Shown here one piece after another: positions 1-7,460 of a DNA stretch of 25,768 nucleotides. Position 1 is the stretch's first letter; every line of letters starts with the position of its first letter. The position numbers and the translations under genes were made by a program. A model generated the notes under the pieces. The model made no database searches. It was not told where the DNA came from and worked only from the letters and a program-made list of their open reading frames with translations. The DNA comes from a virus: the IMG/VR virus record IMGVR_UViG_3300042463_000558, positions 1 through 25,768 of that record, one strand, 5' to 3'.

Positions 1-2
1 TC

Positions 3-794
3 TACCGCAACAACAAAGAAGATGGCGAGTATTATGTGCAGTTCACCGCTGAGGTCATTGAGCAGATTCACACCAAGTTCATGGCCGACCTCAAAAATCG
101 TGACATCTTCAACCTGGAGCATGACACTGATAAGAAGGTGCCAGCCTACATCCTAGAAACATGGATTGTGGACAACCCAAACCAAGACAAAGCATTCAGC
201 ACATTTGGCATCGAGGTACCGAAAGGCACTCTCATGTTGACTGTTCAGGTGACTGACCCAGAATACTACAACAAATTGGTTGAAGATGGTCAAGTCGGAT
301 TCTCCATCGAGGGCTTTCTTGGTCTTAAATTATCGGAACAAATTAAACTAAATAACATGAACAAGTTACCAGATGGAGAATATCTTGTTGAGGACAAAAT
401 CTATGTCGTAAAAGACGGCGAGGTTGTTGAAATCAAAGAGATGGAAAAAGAAGAGCCAACCGCTGAAGTGGTTGAGGAAGAGATGGCAGCAGAGCCAGTA
501 GCTATGGAAGATACAACAGTCGAGGAGACAGTGACTGAAGATTCAACCATCACTGACGAAGAGATGGCCATCGACCCGACAGCAGATGCAGAGGCTATTC
601 TTGCAATCGTCTTGCCAGTTATTGAGGAGCGTGAGAAGGCATTAATCGCAATGCTTGCAGACCTTCGCAATCAAATGGAAGAGATGTACAACGAAAAAGA
701 AGTTGAAGTTGAGGCAACAGACAATAAAACAAAAATGTCAGTGCAAGCCAAATTCAGCGCAGTTAGTAAATTTTTAAACCTAAATAACCAATAA
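3..794 (+). CDS. Prohead serine protease, XkdF-like (S78-type), with acidic scaffold-like C-terminus; 5' partial
   Basis: Capsid maturation protease that would cleave scaffold and capsid precursors inside the prohead. The frame is open to the left edge, so the true start lies outside; the GTG at 36 is internal to a frame reading YRNNKEDGEYYVQF. From the first visible codon, the family signature NLEHD...ETWIVDNPN (catalytic His about residue 40) is followed by VPKGTLMLTVQVTD and GFSIEGF (nucleophile Ser about residue 101), as in XkdF/Peptidase_S78_2 proteases. After about residue 150 the protein becomes a very acidic linker rich in Glu and Thr, then a predicted helical coiled region (EEREKALIAMLADLRNQMEE) and a basic tail. 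No separate scaffold gene lies before the capsid gene, so I infer that this tail acts as a fused scaffold (delta) domain. Only 13 nt separate it from the capsid gene. Confidence 0.85.
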   Translation, partial: YRNNKEDGEYYVQFTAEVIEQIHTKFMADLKNRDIFNLEHDTDKKVPAYILETWIVDNPNQDKAFSTFGIEVPKGTLMLTVQVTDPEYYNKLVEDGQVGFSIEGFLGLKLSEQIKLNNMNKLPDGEYLVEDKIYVVKDGEVVEIKEMEKEEPTAEVVEEEMAAEPVAMEDTTVEETVTEDSTITDEEMAIDPTADAEAILAIVLPVIEEREKALIAMLADLRNQMEEMYNEKEVEVEATDNKTKMSVQAKFSAVSKFLNLNNQ

Positions 795-807
795 AAAACA
801 AACCAAA

Positions 808-1740
808 ATGAGCAGAAAATTAAGATTCGACTTGGACATTGACGCATCAGCGTTATTGCAAGCAAACAGCGAGGCATTCTATTCTCGTGCGTATTTGAAT
901 GAGGAAACGGTTGACAACTACCGCACACTTCCTGGTGTCAAATATAAGACAAAAATTTCGACCGTAACATTCGGACAGGTCCTCCAGGCAGAGAACTGCG
1001 GATGGAATGCAAGCGATGACGACCTCTCATCTGTTGAAATCGATGTATGTGGATTGTCAGCTATGGCTGAAATCTGCCAATTCAATTTGGAGCAGTCATT
1101 CGTATCTCTTCAAATGACAAAAGGTTCAAATGGTGACTTCACTGTTGCATCTTTCATGGATTTCTACTGGAATGAAATGGCGAAAACAATCGCTGAGAAC
1201 ATCGAAAAACTTCGTTGGTTAGGTGATACAACTTCATTGGTACCAGCACTCGCATTGTGTGACGGTTATGTAAAAGGATTGCTTGCTGATTCAGCTGTGA
1301 TTGATATCGCTTCACCAGTTGCGATCACTCCATCAAATGTTCTTGCTAAATTGGCTTTAGTTTACGCTGCTATCCCAGCTGCTGTAATCGCTAACCAAGA
1401 AGATTTGAGAATCTATGTATCAACTCCAGTTGCTACGGCTTACCGTGCTGCTGTTGCTGCTGCCAACACTCAAGCCAACTTGACTCAAGCATTAGATTTC
1501 TCTTACTTAGGAATCAAGATGGTATTGTGTCCAGGTATGGGTACAACATCTAAAATTGTTGCTACGTTGAAAGGCAATCTTATATACAGTTTTGATGCTG
1601 AAGGTGATGGTAAAGCATTGCGTGCTATCAACTTAGCTGACACAGTTGCTGAGCCAGTTATCCGCACTCGTGCCAACATGAAAGTTGGTTTCACTCATGT
1701 GAACGGTGGTGAGATTGTATTCTACAACTCTGCATCCTAA
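808..1740 (+). CDS. Major capsid protein, HK97-fold type
   Basis: Main shell protein, 310 aa. It is assigned from its size, its position directly after the capsid protease, and its overall look: a charged N-terminal arm, a central QFNLEQSFVSLQM / FYWNEMAKTIAENIEKLRWLGDT region as in the spine helix and E-loop part of phage capsids, an Ala-rich stretch (PAAVIANQEDLRIYVSTPVA) typical of the A domain, and a C-terminal VIRTRANMKVGFTHVNGGEI region. The start ATG follows an A-rich leader (aaaaacaaaccaaa) with no clear Shine-Dalgarno, as usual in Bacteroidota. A strong hairpin terminator follows at once. No N-terminal cleavage site can be read with certainty. An alternative role is very unlikely given the neighbours. 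Confidence 0.82.
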   Translation: MSRKLRFDLDIDASALLQANSEAFYSRAYLNEETVDNYRTLPGVKYKTKISTVTFGQVLQAENCGWNASDDDLSSVEIDVCGLSAMAEICQFNLEQSFVSLQMTKGSNGDFTVASFMDFYWNEMAKTIAENIEKLRWLGDTTSLVPALALCDGYVKGLLADSAVIDIASPVAITPSNVLAKLALVYAAIPAAVIANQEDLRIYVSTPVATAYRAAVAAANTQANLTQALDFSYLGIKMVLCPGMGTTSKIVATLKGNLIYSFDAEGDGKALRAINLADTVAEPVIRTRANMKVGFTHVNGGEIVFYNSAS

Positions 1741-1748
1741 TATATTTC

Positions 1749-1775
1749 GGGGGGTGAAATTCCCCCCTTTTTTTT
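1749..1775 (+). terminator. Intrinsic terminator after capsid gene
   Basis: A six-G/six-C stem (1749-1754 with 1762-1767) closes a 7-nt loop TGAAATT and is followed by eight T. It lies 8 nt after the capsid stop codon. It probably ends or partly attenuates the head transcript, which would lower tail tube expression relative to capsid. Confidence 0.9.
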
Positions 1776-1797
1776 AAACTGATAAATCAAAAAAATT

Positions 1798-2319
1798 ATG
1801 GCTTGTGAAGCTTTAGAAACAATCGTCAAATCATGCGACAACAATAGTGGTGGCATTGAAAAGATTTGGATTAATCAGCAAGACAACATTGCGTCATTCA
1901 CTTTGGATGCAACCAACACATGGACAATCGATGCAATCACTTTAGCAGTTGGTGCTCCTGACTATACTCCATTCGAGATACGTCGTAACACTGGAAGCTA
2001 TGTTGAAGATGCTGCAATTGACCTTGTGAATGGTTCATCTTATGTGACTGCAACAATCTCATTGATGTTCCACCGCCGTGACCAAGACAAATCTCAAGCA
2101 ATCAAAATCTTGGGTGCTGGTCAGCAATACCTCAACGCAATCGTGAAGGATATGAACGGAAAGTACTGGTACTTCCCTTACCTTCAATTGAGCGCAGTTG
2201 GTGAAGGTTCTGGTACAACTCGTGCAGATGGTAGCAAATATTCTGTGACATTGATCGCAGAGAATGACTTCCTTGCATACGAGATTGAAGCAGCTGCTGT
2301 CAATGCTGTCATTGCATAA
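1798..2319 (+). CDS. Probable major tail tube protein
   Basis: A 173-aa protein with predicted beta-rich composition, isolated between two terminators, which is usual for highly expressed virion proteins. It reads MACEALETIVKSCDNN at the N-terminus, has an ATISLMFHRRDQDKS strand region, and ends in a SKYSVTLIAENDFLAYEI block. Repeated beta strands plus a terminal strand with an 'ENDFLAYEI'-like ending fit the tail tube (gpV/Hcp-like) fold seen in Bacteroidota siphophages. The assignment rests on size, position after the capsid gene and beta-rich character; no catalytic motif exists to confirm it. It could instead be a head decoration protein. The ATG is preceded by an A-rich leader (aatcaaaaaaatt). 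Confidence 0.55.
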   Translation: MACEALETIVKSCDNNSGGIEKIWINQQDNIASFTLDATNTWTIDAITLAVGAPDYTPFEIRRNTGSYVEDAAIDLVNGSSYVTATISLMFHRRDQDKSQAIKILGAGQQYLNAIVKDMNGKYWYFPYLQLSAVGEGSGTTRADGSKYSVTLIAENDFLAYEIEAAAVNAVIA

Positions 2320-2340
2320 TCTGAATTAAACTACTTAAAG

Positions 2341-2367
2341 AGCCATCCAATCGGGTGGCTTTTTTTG
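2341..2367 (+). terminator. Intrinsic terminator after tail tube gene
   Basis: AGCCATCC (2341-2348) pairs with GGGTGGCT (2353-2360), with one T-G wobble, around a 4-nt loop; TTTTTT follows (2361-2366). It isolates the 173-aa gene as its own transcript end. Confidence 0.88.
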
Positions 2368-2381
2368 TTTATGAACATTTT

Positions 2382-2401
2382 TTGACCTATTTGCAATATA
2401 A
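2382..2401 (+). promoter_or_regulatory. Late leader motif TGAC...TTTGCAATATAA (copy 1)
   Basis: TGAC-CTA-TTTGCAATATAA lies just upstream of the 113-aa gene and just after a terminator, where a new promoter would be expected. The 12-mer TTTGCAATATAA recurs at 18583-18594, again preceded by TGAC and again just before a small structural gene. The match is seen directly; a promoter or leader role is inferred. Confidence 0.4.
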
Positions 2402-2406
2402 CTATA

Positions 2407-2748
2407 ATGATATACATTAATAAAGGAGAGGTGAATTCGATTGTGCTGACGCTCACAGAGGTGTCAACACTTACTTCACCATATTATTTGTTCGTTTTTC
2501 AGAACGAAATGAATCCAACATCCGACCCGATTCTCTTCACAGCACCAGATGACTCCGACTATCCAGAGAGATTCAATCTCTTTTATTTGGATGAGCCGGT
2601 TGATGTCGAGCTAACGAAGGGACAATATACATACAGCGTTTATGAATCAACCATACCTCCAACAGAAATCAGTGACACCACTGGAGTGGTCATTGAAGAG
2701 GGCAGAATGGTTGTCAGTGGCGCATCAACATCATCAATTTACGATTAA
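2407..2748 (+). CDS. Small beta-rich structural protein, function unknown
   Basis: A 113-aa protein opening with MIYINKGEVNSIVLTLTE and containing PYYLFVFQNE, a GQYTYSVYES strand and VVIEEGRMVVSG near the end. The pattern of alternating hydrophobic residues suggests a beta-sandwich. I recognise this type as a small protein common near head and neck genes of Bacteroidota phages, but no function is established that I can name. Its gene is 2 nt upstream of the portal gene, so the two are probably co-transcribed from the leader at 2382-2401. It could be a minor head, neck or fibre-attachment protein. Confidence 0.6.
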   Translation: MIYINKGEVNSIVLTLTEVSTLTSPYYLFVFQNEMNPTSDPILFTAPDDSDYPERFNLFYLDEPVDVELTKGQYTYSVYESTIPPTEISDTTGVVIEEGRMVVSGASTSSIYD

Positions 2749-2750
2749 TC

Positions 2751-4079
2751 ATGGGCATATTTGACCGATTCAGAACAGCACAGCAAAAAGCACCCGAGAT
2801 GGTTGAAGGGTATCAATCCTTTTCAACACCATTCCTCAACATTGGTGCTGGCAATTTATCTCTGCCATATGTAAATGGTAGAAACCAAACCACTGGATGG
2901 ATTCCATTTGGCGATTCAAATCTTTTTCCAAGCGTATTGAATCAGTTGGTATACTCATCGCCTCTGCATGGTTCCATCGTGGACTACAAAACCAACGCCG
3001 TAGTTGGTGGAGGAATTGAGCTTAAAACAACTACAACCACACCTCAAGAGCTTCTTGAATTGTACACATTCGAAAAAAAATCTCGATTAAAAAAGACAGT
3101 CAGAATCACAACCGAGCAATTGATTGTGCACAATCGTGTATACTTCAAGCTGTACTTCGATGATAAGATGAAGCTTACTCGAATGGAGAATGTATCTCCA
3201 GACAAGGTGAGAAGAGGTAGAGACCCACAAAACTATTTTGTGTGTGATGATTGGAGCAGCCGCATTGATGTGATGACAATAAAAAAATATCACCCAACGT
3301 GCACTGATCGTTGTCAGTTGTTTGTGTATGAGGTCGAGTGCTTGGGCCAAGAGTGGTATCCGCTGCCAAAATACACGAGTTGTTTAAATTTTGCATATCT
3401 CTCGGGCGAACTTTCGTACTTCGCAAAGAGTAACATTCAGAATAGTGTTTTCCCTTCATTTGCCATGATGTTCCCTAAGAGACCACAGAGCGAAGAGGAG
3501 AAAAACGTCTTGAGAAACACGATAGACAAGATGAAGGGAGCCGCCAACTCGGGCAAAGCTGTCGCATTTTTTGCCAACTCACAAGACCAGCTCCCGAAGA
3601 TTGAGAGCATTCCAACCAATCAAAATGACAAGATGTTCCAGGAAGCATCTGGACTCAACACAGAGCAAATCTGTTTTGCCCATACCATCGACCCTATCTT
3701 GATGGGTGTCCGCACCACTGGCTCACTTGGTTCTGGTAGCGATATCAAGCAAGCATATGTCATTTTTGAAAAGAATGTCGTGATGCCACTCAGAGAGCAA
3801 GTGGTTGACATCTTCAATGATATCCTTCGCATTGCCAAAATCAACGCAGATTTCACAATCAACAACTTCCAAATCATCAATGAGACCATCGTTGAAATCG
3901 AAGGAGATGCAAGCAAGACATCTGACGCACTTAACTCACTCAGCCCATTGGTTGCTACCAAAGTACTGGAGCAGATGACACCAAACGAGGTCAGAGCACT
4001 CGCATCACTTCCACCGATACCAGGTGGTGACATCACTCAAGCTCAAGCAGCAGCACAATCTCAAACACCTCAAGCGTAA
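2751..4079 (+). CDS. Portal protein
   Basis: A 442-aa protein that would form the dodecameric ring at the unique head vertex through which DNA passes. It shows the usual portal order: an N-terminal region with WIPFGDSNLFPSVLNQLVYS and SPLHGSIVDYKTNAVVGGG (the clip/wing start common in SPP1/HK97-type portals), a central beta region with VSPDKVRRGRD, a stem region with PSFAMMFPKRPQSEEEKN, and a helical crown with DPILMGVRTTGSLGSGSD followed by QAYVIFEKNVVMPLREQVVD. The C-terminus is Ala/Gln-rich. The stop codon overlaps the next gene's start (TAATG). Its position after, not before, capsid and tube genes is unusual, and it is about 13 kb from TerL. Confidence 0.9.
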   Translation: MGIFDRFRTAQQKAPEMVEGYQSFSTPFLNIGAGNLSLPYVNGRNQTTGWIPFGDSNLFPSVLNQLVYSSPLHGSIVDYKTNAVVGGGIELKTTTTTPQELLELYTFEKKSRLKKTVRITTEQLIVHNRVYFKLYFDDKMKLTRMENVSPDKVRRGRDPQNYFVCDDWSSRIDVMTIKKYHPTCTDRCQLFVYEVECLGQEWYPLPKYTSCLNFAYLSGELSYFAKSNIQNSVFPSFAMMFPKRPQSEEEKNVLRNTIDKMKGAANSGKAVAFFANSQDQLPKIESIPTNQNDKMFQEASGLNTEQICFAHTIDPILMGVRTTGSLGSGSDIKQAYVIFEKNVVMPLREQVVDIFNDILRIAKINADFTINNFQIINETIVEIEGDASKTSDALNSLSPLVATKVLEQMTPNEVRALASLPPIPGGDITQAQAAAQSQTPQA

Positions 4080-4645
4080 TGTTGTACTTTATCACAGAAT
4101 CTTATCTCAAGACCAACACACCCATCACAGCAAATGTGGATGTGACTGATGTGTTCCCCTATGTAGCCACTCAAGCACAGCTCCGAGTGATGCCGATATT
4201 GGGCACCGTATTCTACAACCATTTGCTTGAGGCATACAACGATCAAACGTTGACACCTGAAGAGGAGCAGCTTGTGTTGTTCATTCAGCCGGTCATCGCA
4301 TGGAGGTCTGCTGAAGATGCTGTATTTGGTTTGACCTATCAGCTCAAGAATAAAGGACTCCAACAGCAGAGCGGTGACTACTCGCAGCCAGTAGGTCGCA
4401 GTGAGGTTGCATTCGGCATGGAGCACTTCGCACAGAAAGCATCATTCTTTGAGATGCGCCTCATCAGATACCTGGTGAAAAACAGAGCAGAATATCCTAT
4501 CTTCATAAGCCATGAAAATCGTGACACCGACCTTCGCCCACAAATTGAGTGCGTGCAGTGCATCGGTGATTGCTTCATGAATGGTGTGTGGAATTGTGGA
4601 TATCCACGCAATAACGGATATAACAATCAAATGCTTGTCATCTGA
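4079..4645 (+). CDS. Head-tail adaptor/neck protein, DUF6712-like
   Basis: A 188-aa protein starting YFITESYLKTNTPITANVD, followed by a helical segment with VATQAQLRVMPILGTVFYNHL and a second one with EEEQLVLFIQPVIAWRSAED. This layout (short N-terminal strand, then helices) is what I recognise from the DUF6712 family found beside Bacteroidota phage portals, and it resembles head completion or adaptor proteins that bind the portal ring. The C-terminus is Cys-rich for a phage protein (IECVQCIGDCFMNGVWNC), which is odd and might bind metal or form disulfides. It starts within the portal stop codon and its own stop overlaps the holin start (TGATG), so translation is coupled on both sides. Confidence 0.65.
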   Translation: MLYFITESYLKTNTPITANVDVTDVFPYVATQAQLRVMPILGTVFYNHLLEAYNDQTLTPEEEQLVLFIQPVIAWRSAEDAVFGLTYQLKNKGLQQQSGDYSQPVGRSEVAFGMEHFAQKASFFEMRLIRYLVKNRAEYPIFISHENRDTDLRPQIECVQCIGDCFMNGVWNCGYPRNNGYNNQMLVI

Positions 4646-5070
4646 TGAAAAACAGCCTATTCATTTTGACCGCTTCATTCCTAACAATACTCGCACCAGT
4701 ACAACCAATGGTGTTGATTGCAATTCTTGCCATATTCATTGACACCATATTCGGAGTATGGCGCAGCGTAAAAAAAGGAGGCTGGCAAGCATTCAAATCT
4801 CGCAGACTATCTGATACAATGGGCAAGTCATTGCTTTATTGTGGTGGGATTGTATTCACATTCCTAATCGAGAAGTATATCGCTGGTGATATCATCTCTC
4901 ACTTCATCTCTGTGGAGCTCATCATGACAAAATTTGTGGCTTTCTTTTGCGTGATAGTGGAAGTCAAAAGCATAAACGAATCATATGAAAGCGTGACCGG
5001 AAAGAACATACTCGCTGCGATGCGTAAATTCGTCACACGATCAAAAGCCGAGCTTGACAACTGGAAGTAA
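4645..5070 (+). CDS. Holin (phage holin family, class with 3-4 membrane segments)
   Basis: A 141-aa inner membrane protein that would form the lesion letting endolysin reach the cell wall. Hydrophobic segments lie at about residues 4-17, 20-37, 62-78 and 92-107, separated by short charged loops; IDTIFGVWRSVKKGGWQAF is the typical loop after the second segment in TcdE/phi29-like holins (toxin secretion/phage lysis holin family). The C-terminus is basic and soluble (AMRKFVTRSKAELDNWK). It lies directly upstream of the amidase and spanin genes, completing a lysis cassette. It begins at an ATG sharing one base with the previous stop. Confidence 0.85.
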   Translation: MKNSLFILTASFLTILAPVQPMVLIAILAIFIDTIFGVWRSVKKGGWQAFKSRRLSDTMGKSLLYCGGIVFTFLIEKYIAGDIISHFISVELIMTKFVAFFCVIVEVKSINESYESVTGKNILAAMRKFVTRSKAELDNWK

Positions 5071-5107
5071 CTCCACTCGACTGCTCACTAACTGAACACC
5101 GAGAATC

Positions 5108-5135
5108 CCCCGATGATACTGTTGTCGGGGTTTAT
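5108..5135 (+). terminator. Probable weak terminator between holin and endolysin genes
   Basis: CCCCGA (5108-5113) pairs with TCGGGG (5125-5130) around an 11-nt loop and is followed by TTTATT. The T-run is short, so read-through into the endolysin gene is likely. Confidence 0.55.
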
Positions 5136-5169
5136 TAAAGTCCAGTTTATTGGACAAAAAACTTGACAA

Positions 5170-5817
5170 ATGGAATTAGATATCTCAAAAATCAAGCAAG
5201 TCAGACTTAAAGAGTCGCAGTATTTTGCAGAGGATTCACCCAAGAATCAAATCTATTTGCATCACACTGCTGGCAACGGCAATGCGGAGGCAGTCAGTAG
5301 GTATTGGAATGGCACCAGCGACAGAGTAGCAACTGCTTTTGTGGTTGGTCAAGATGGATTGATTGTGCAGTGCTTCAGCTCCAAGCATTGGGCATGGCAT
5401 TTGGGTATCAGTAAATCAGAATTTAAAGGTCAAGGTGCGCCATATCAAAATCTTGACAAGACATCTGTTGGAATCGAGGTCTGTAATTGGGGATACCTCA
5501 AAGAAAAGGATGGTAAATTTTACAACTATGTTGGTGCTCGTGTGCCTGAATCAATGGTCACCACTTTGGACGTACCATACAAAGGCTTCAAGCATTGGTA
5601 CAAATATACAGATGCTCAAATCGAAAGCACTCGACAATTGGTTGTGTATTTGTGCAAGACCTATGGCATACCGAATGAATATAGAGAGCAGATATTCTCA
5701 CTTGACAAGGATGCATTCATGGGCACTCCTGGCATATATACTCACAATTCGGTCAGAAAGGACAAGAGTGACATCTATCCATGCCCTCGAATGATTGAAA
5801 TGCTAAAGAGCTTATGA
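5170..5817 (+). CDS. Endolysin, N-acetylmuramoyl-L-alanine amidase (Amidase_2)
   Basis: A 215-aa zinc amidase that would cut the bond between N-acetylmuramic acid and the stem peptide of peptidoglycan. The Amidase_2 fold fills the protein: QIYLHHTAG (His31/His32 with the first zinc ligand), a VVGQDGLIVQCF strand, HWAWHLG (residues 73-79), SVGIEVCNWG (99-108), and GIYTHNSVRKDKSDIYPCP with His192 and Cys205 as likely second and third zinc ligands. There is no separate cell-wall-binding domain and no signal peptide, consistent with release through the upstream holin. The stop overlaps the spanin start as ATGA, so translation is coupled. Confidence 0.92.
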   Translation: MELDISKIKQVRLKESQYFAEDSPKNQIYLHHTAGNGNAEAVSRYWNGTSDRVATAFVVGQDGLIVQCFSSKHWAWHLGISKSEFKGQGAPYQNLDKTSVGIEVCNWGYLKEKDGKFYNYVGARVPESMVTTLDVPYKGFKHWYKYTDAQIESTRQLVVYLCKTYGIPNEYREQIFSLDKDAFMGTPGIYTHNSVRKDKSDIYPCPRMIEMLKSL

Positions 5818-6236
5818 GAAATTTAGTCACCATTCTGTCACTAATTGTGACAATATTTGCGACATCTTGCACCGCCAACTATCATGTGCGCAAAGCAATA
5901 AAGAAAGGATATCGCTGCGACAGCGTAGCTGATACAATTCGCATCACTTCAGTGGACTCTTTTCCCGTGATTGTAGACAATAAGATTGTGTATGAATACT
6001 ATCACACCACCAAGGATACAATCGTGCGCTATAAGACGTCTTTTGTGCCCTTGACAAAATACCAGGAGCGCATTCATTACAAGCTCAAGCGTGACACCAT
6101 TCGCCAGGTGCAGAAGATAGAGGTGGCAAAGTACAAATCACAGAAAGAAAAGCCCGTTTTTTGGGTGCTGATTCTTGGCTTTTTGGTTGGTATGGGTACC
6201 ATGTACCTCTTCAGATATTCTAAAAATAATATATGA
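5814..6236 (+). CDS. Probable unimolecular spanin (lipoprotein with C-terminal membrane anchor)
   Basis: A 140-aa protein with a lipoprotein signal (hydrophobic residues 4-15, then ATSC with Cys19 as the lipid site) and a second hydrophobic segment near the C-terminus (about residues 115-133, VFWVLILGFLVGMGTMYLF). An outer membrane lipid anchor plus an inner membrane helix joined by a periplasmic linker is the defining layout of unimolecular spanins such as T1 gp11, which fuse the two membranes in the last step of lysis. The linker is rich in strand-forming Thr/Val/Tyr and Lys/Arg. It sits directly after the endolysin gene, overlapping by ATGA, and itself overlaps the next gene by ATGA. The topology is seen in the sequence; the spanin role is inferred from it and from the context. 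Confidence 0.7.
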   Translation: MRNLVTILSLIVTIFATSCTANYHVRKAIKKGYRCDSVADTIRITSVDSFPVIVDNKIVYEYYHTTKDTIVRYKTSFVPLTKYQERIHYKLKRDTIRQVQKIEVAKYKSQKEKPVFWVLILGFLVGMGTMYLFRYSKNNI

Positions 6237-7111
6237 TTGTAAAAAAACACGCCAAGAACATCCACGAGATACAACTCGATGGCAGCTTGGTGAAGATAGC
6301 GATGCTGTCAGACCTCCATTGGGATAATCCAAAAAGTGATTGGAAGATTCTCAAGCGTGACCTCGACTATTGCCTTGAAAACAAAATCCCCGTGATGATT
6401 AATGGCGATATGTTTTGCCTCATGCAAGGGAAGGGTGATCGTAGAGGAAACAAGTCAGACATCCGACCAGAGCACAACAATGCAAAGTACCTCGACTCAG
6501 TGGTTGAGACAGCTGTTGAATGGTTTCTTCCCTATGCTCACATTCTGACTGTTATCGGATACGGCAATCATGAGACCGCAATCATCAAGCACCAAGAGAC
6601 CGACCTCCTTCAGCGATTCGTTGACCTTCTCAACTACAAAGCTGGGAGCAATGTGTTCACGGGAGGATATGGTGGATGGCTTATCGTGAAGCAGCTATTC
6701 AACGGCAATGTGCAGATGAGCACCAAAATCAAATACTTTCACGGCTCAGGTGGTGGAGGTGTAGTCACCAAGGGAGCACTCAACTTGACTCGTGCTCTTG
6801 AGATGTATGAGGACTTTGATGTGTTCACTATGGGCCACATTCACGAGAATGCTGCCAGAAACGATGTGCGTGACACTGTTACCTTCCATGCAAAGACTGG
6901 ATATCGTCACCATCATAAAGACATCCATCTCATGCTCACTGGTACCTATAAGGAAGAGTATGGTGATGGCTCCAAAGGATGGCACGTTGAGCGTGGTGCT
7001 CCAGTGAAGCCAACTGGAGGGCGCATCCTTGTCATTGAATGCAAAAGATATGAGGAGGATAAAATGAAAAAAAGCTCAAAGAGTATCGACTCAATGAAAT
7101 TTCCTTTGTAA
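6233..7111 (+). CDS. Calcineurin-like metallophosphoesterase
   Basis: A 292-aa enzyme of the dinuclear-metal phosphoesterase superfamily. All motifs are present in order: SDLHWD (Asp27, His29), INGDMF (Asp59), YGNHET (Asn112, His113), YFHGSGGG (His170) and MGHIHEN (His202, His204). The substrate cannot be read from sequence; relatives act on nucleic acids, nucleotides or phosphoproteins. The Gly-rich loop after His170 and the cluster RHHHKD (about residues 225-230) are notable. It is the last gene before two tandem terminators and overlaps the spanin gene by ATGA, so it is transcribed with the lysis cassette although it has no obvious role in lysis. Some Bacteroidota phages carry a similar gene near structural genes. 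Confidence 0.88.
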   Translation: MIVKKHAKNIHEIQLDGSLVKIAMLSDLHWDNPKSDWKILKRDLDYCLENKIPVMINGDMFCLMQGKGDRRGNKSDIRPEHNNAKYLDSVVETAVEWFLPYAHILTVIGYGNHETAIIKHQETDLLQRFVDLLNYKAGSNVFTGGYGGWLIVKQLFNGNVQMSTKIKYFHGSGGGGVVTKGALNLTRALEMYEDFDVFTMGHIHENAARNDVRDTVTFHAKTGYRHHHKDIHLMLTGTYKEEYGDGSKGWHVERGAPVKPTGGRILVIECKRYEEDKMKKSSKSIDSMKFPL

Positions 7112-7119
7112 CTTAGTGC

Positions 7120-7134
7120 CGTATTCATAATACG
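7120..7134. repeat. Perfect 6-bp inverted repeat
   Basis: CGTATT-CAT-AATACG just after the phosphoesterase stop codon. It may be a small RNA hairpin or a protein site; no T-run follows it, so it is not itself a terminator. Confidence 0.5.
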
Positions 7135-7142
7135 TTGTTTTG

Positions 7143-7169
7143 GGGAGCTTTCGGGCTCCCTTTTTTTTT
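7143..7169 (+). terminator. Intrinsic terminator, first of a tandem pair
   Basis: GGGAGC (7143-7148) pairs with GCTCCC (7155-7160) around TTTCGG, followed by nine T. It ends the head-lysis transcript. Confidence 0.92.
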
Positions 7170-7220
7170 ATATTTGTACTACTTTAGTAATTCCAAAACA
7201 AAGTAAATCAGATTTGATTG

Positions 7221-7248
7221 CCCCATTCTATACGGATGGGGTTTTTTT
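7221..7248 (+). terminator. Intrinsic terminator, second of a tandem pair
   Basis: CCCCAT (7221-7226) pairs with ATGGGG (7236-7241) around a 9-nt loop, followed by seven T. Together with the terminator about 60 nt upstream it insulates the early region from late transcription. Confidence 0.9.
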
Positions 7249-7354
7249 GTTTATTATATTATACCTAATCGGGTATATTCCGACTAAACTCACAATATAT
7301 TGCACCTTTTAGGGTACAATTAAGCGTATTTCACCAGCATTAAGTGTTTTGAAT

Positions 7355-7413
7355 GTCACAAAATCAGGGTAAAACCTGACGAAAATTGTAACAAAATCAG
7401 GGTAAAACCTTAC
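7355..7413. repeat. Direct repeat pair, 26 nt, spaced 33 nt start to start
   Basis: Copies at 7355-7380 and 7388-7413 differ at two positions and share the core ACAAAATCAGGGTAAAACCT. The first copy contains TCAGG...CCTGA, a short inverted repeat. The 33-nt start-to-start distance is close to three helical turns, which would place bound proteins on the same face. They lie about 50 nt upstream of the early promoter and look like operators. Confidence 0.7.
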
Positions 7414-7460
7414 ACTCTAAAAATAAATGTGAAAAAAAATAAAAAATTTGTTTACAAAAG

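Noticed and set aside
6902-6910. ATCGTCAC inside the phosphoesterase gene as part of the iteron set
   Set aside because: A single copy inside coding sequence, far from the cluster and encoding conserved residues; most likely chance.
7169-7176. TATATTTG after the first tandem terminator as a promoter
   Set aside because: The -7 box matches but there is no TTTG at 19-21 nt upstream and a second terminator lies about 50 nt downstream, so a productive promoter here is unlikely.
7355-7413. CRISPR array
   Set aside because: Only two repeat copies separated by 7 nt, with no spacers of normal length and no cas genes in the window.
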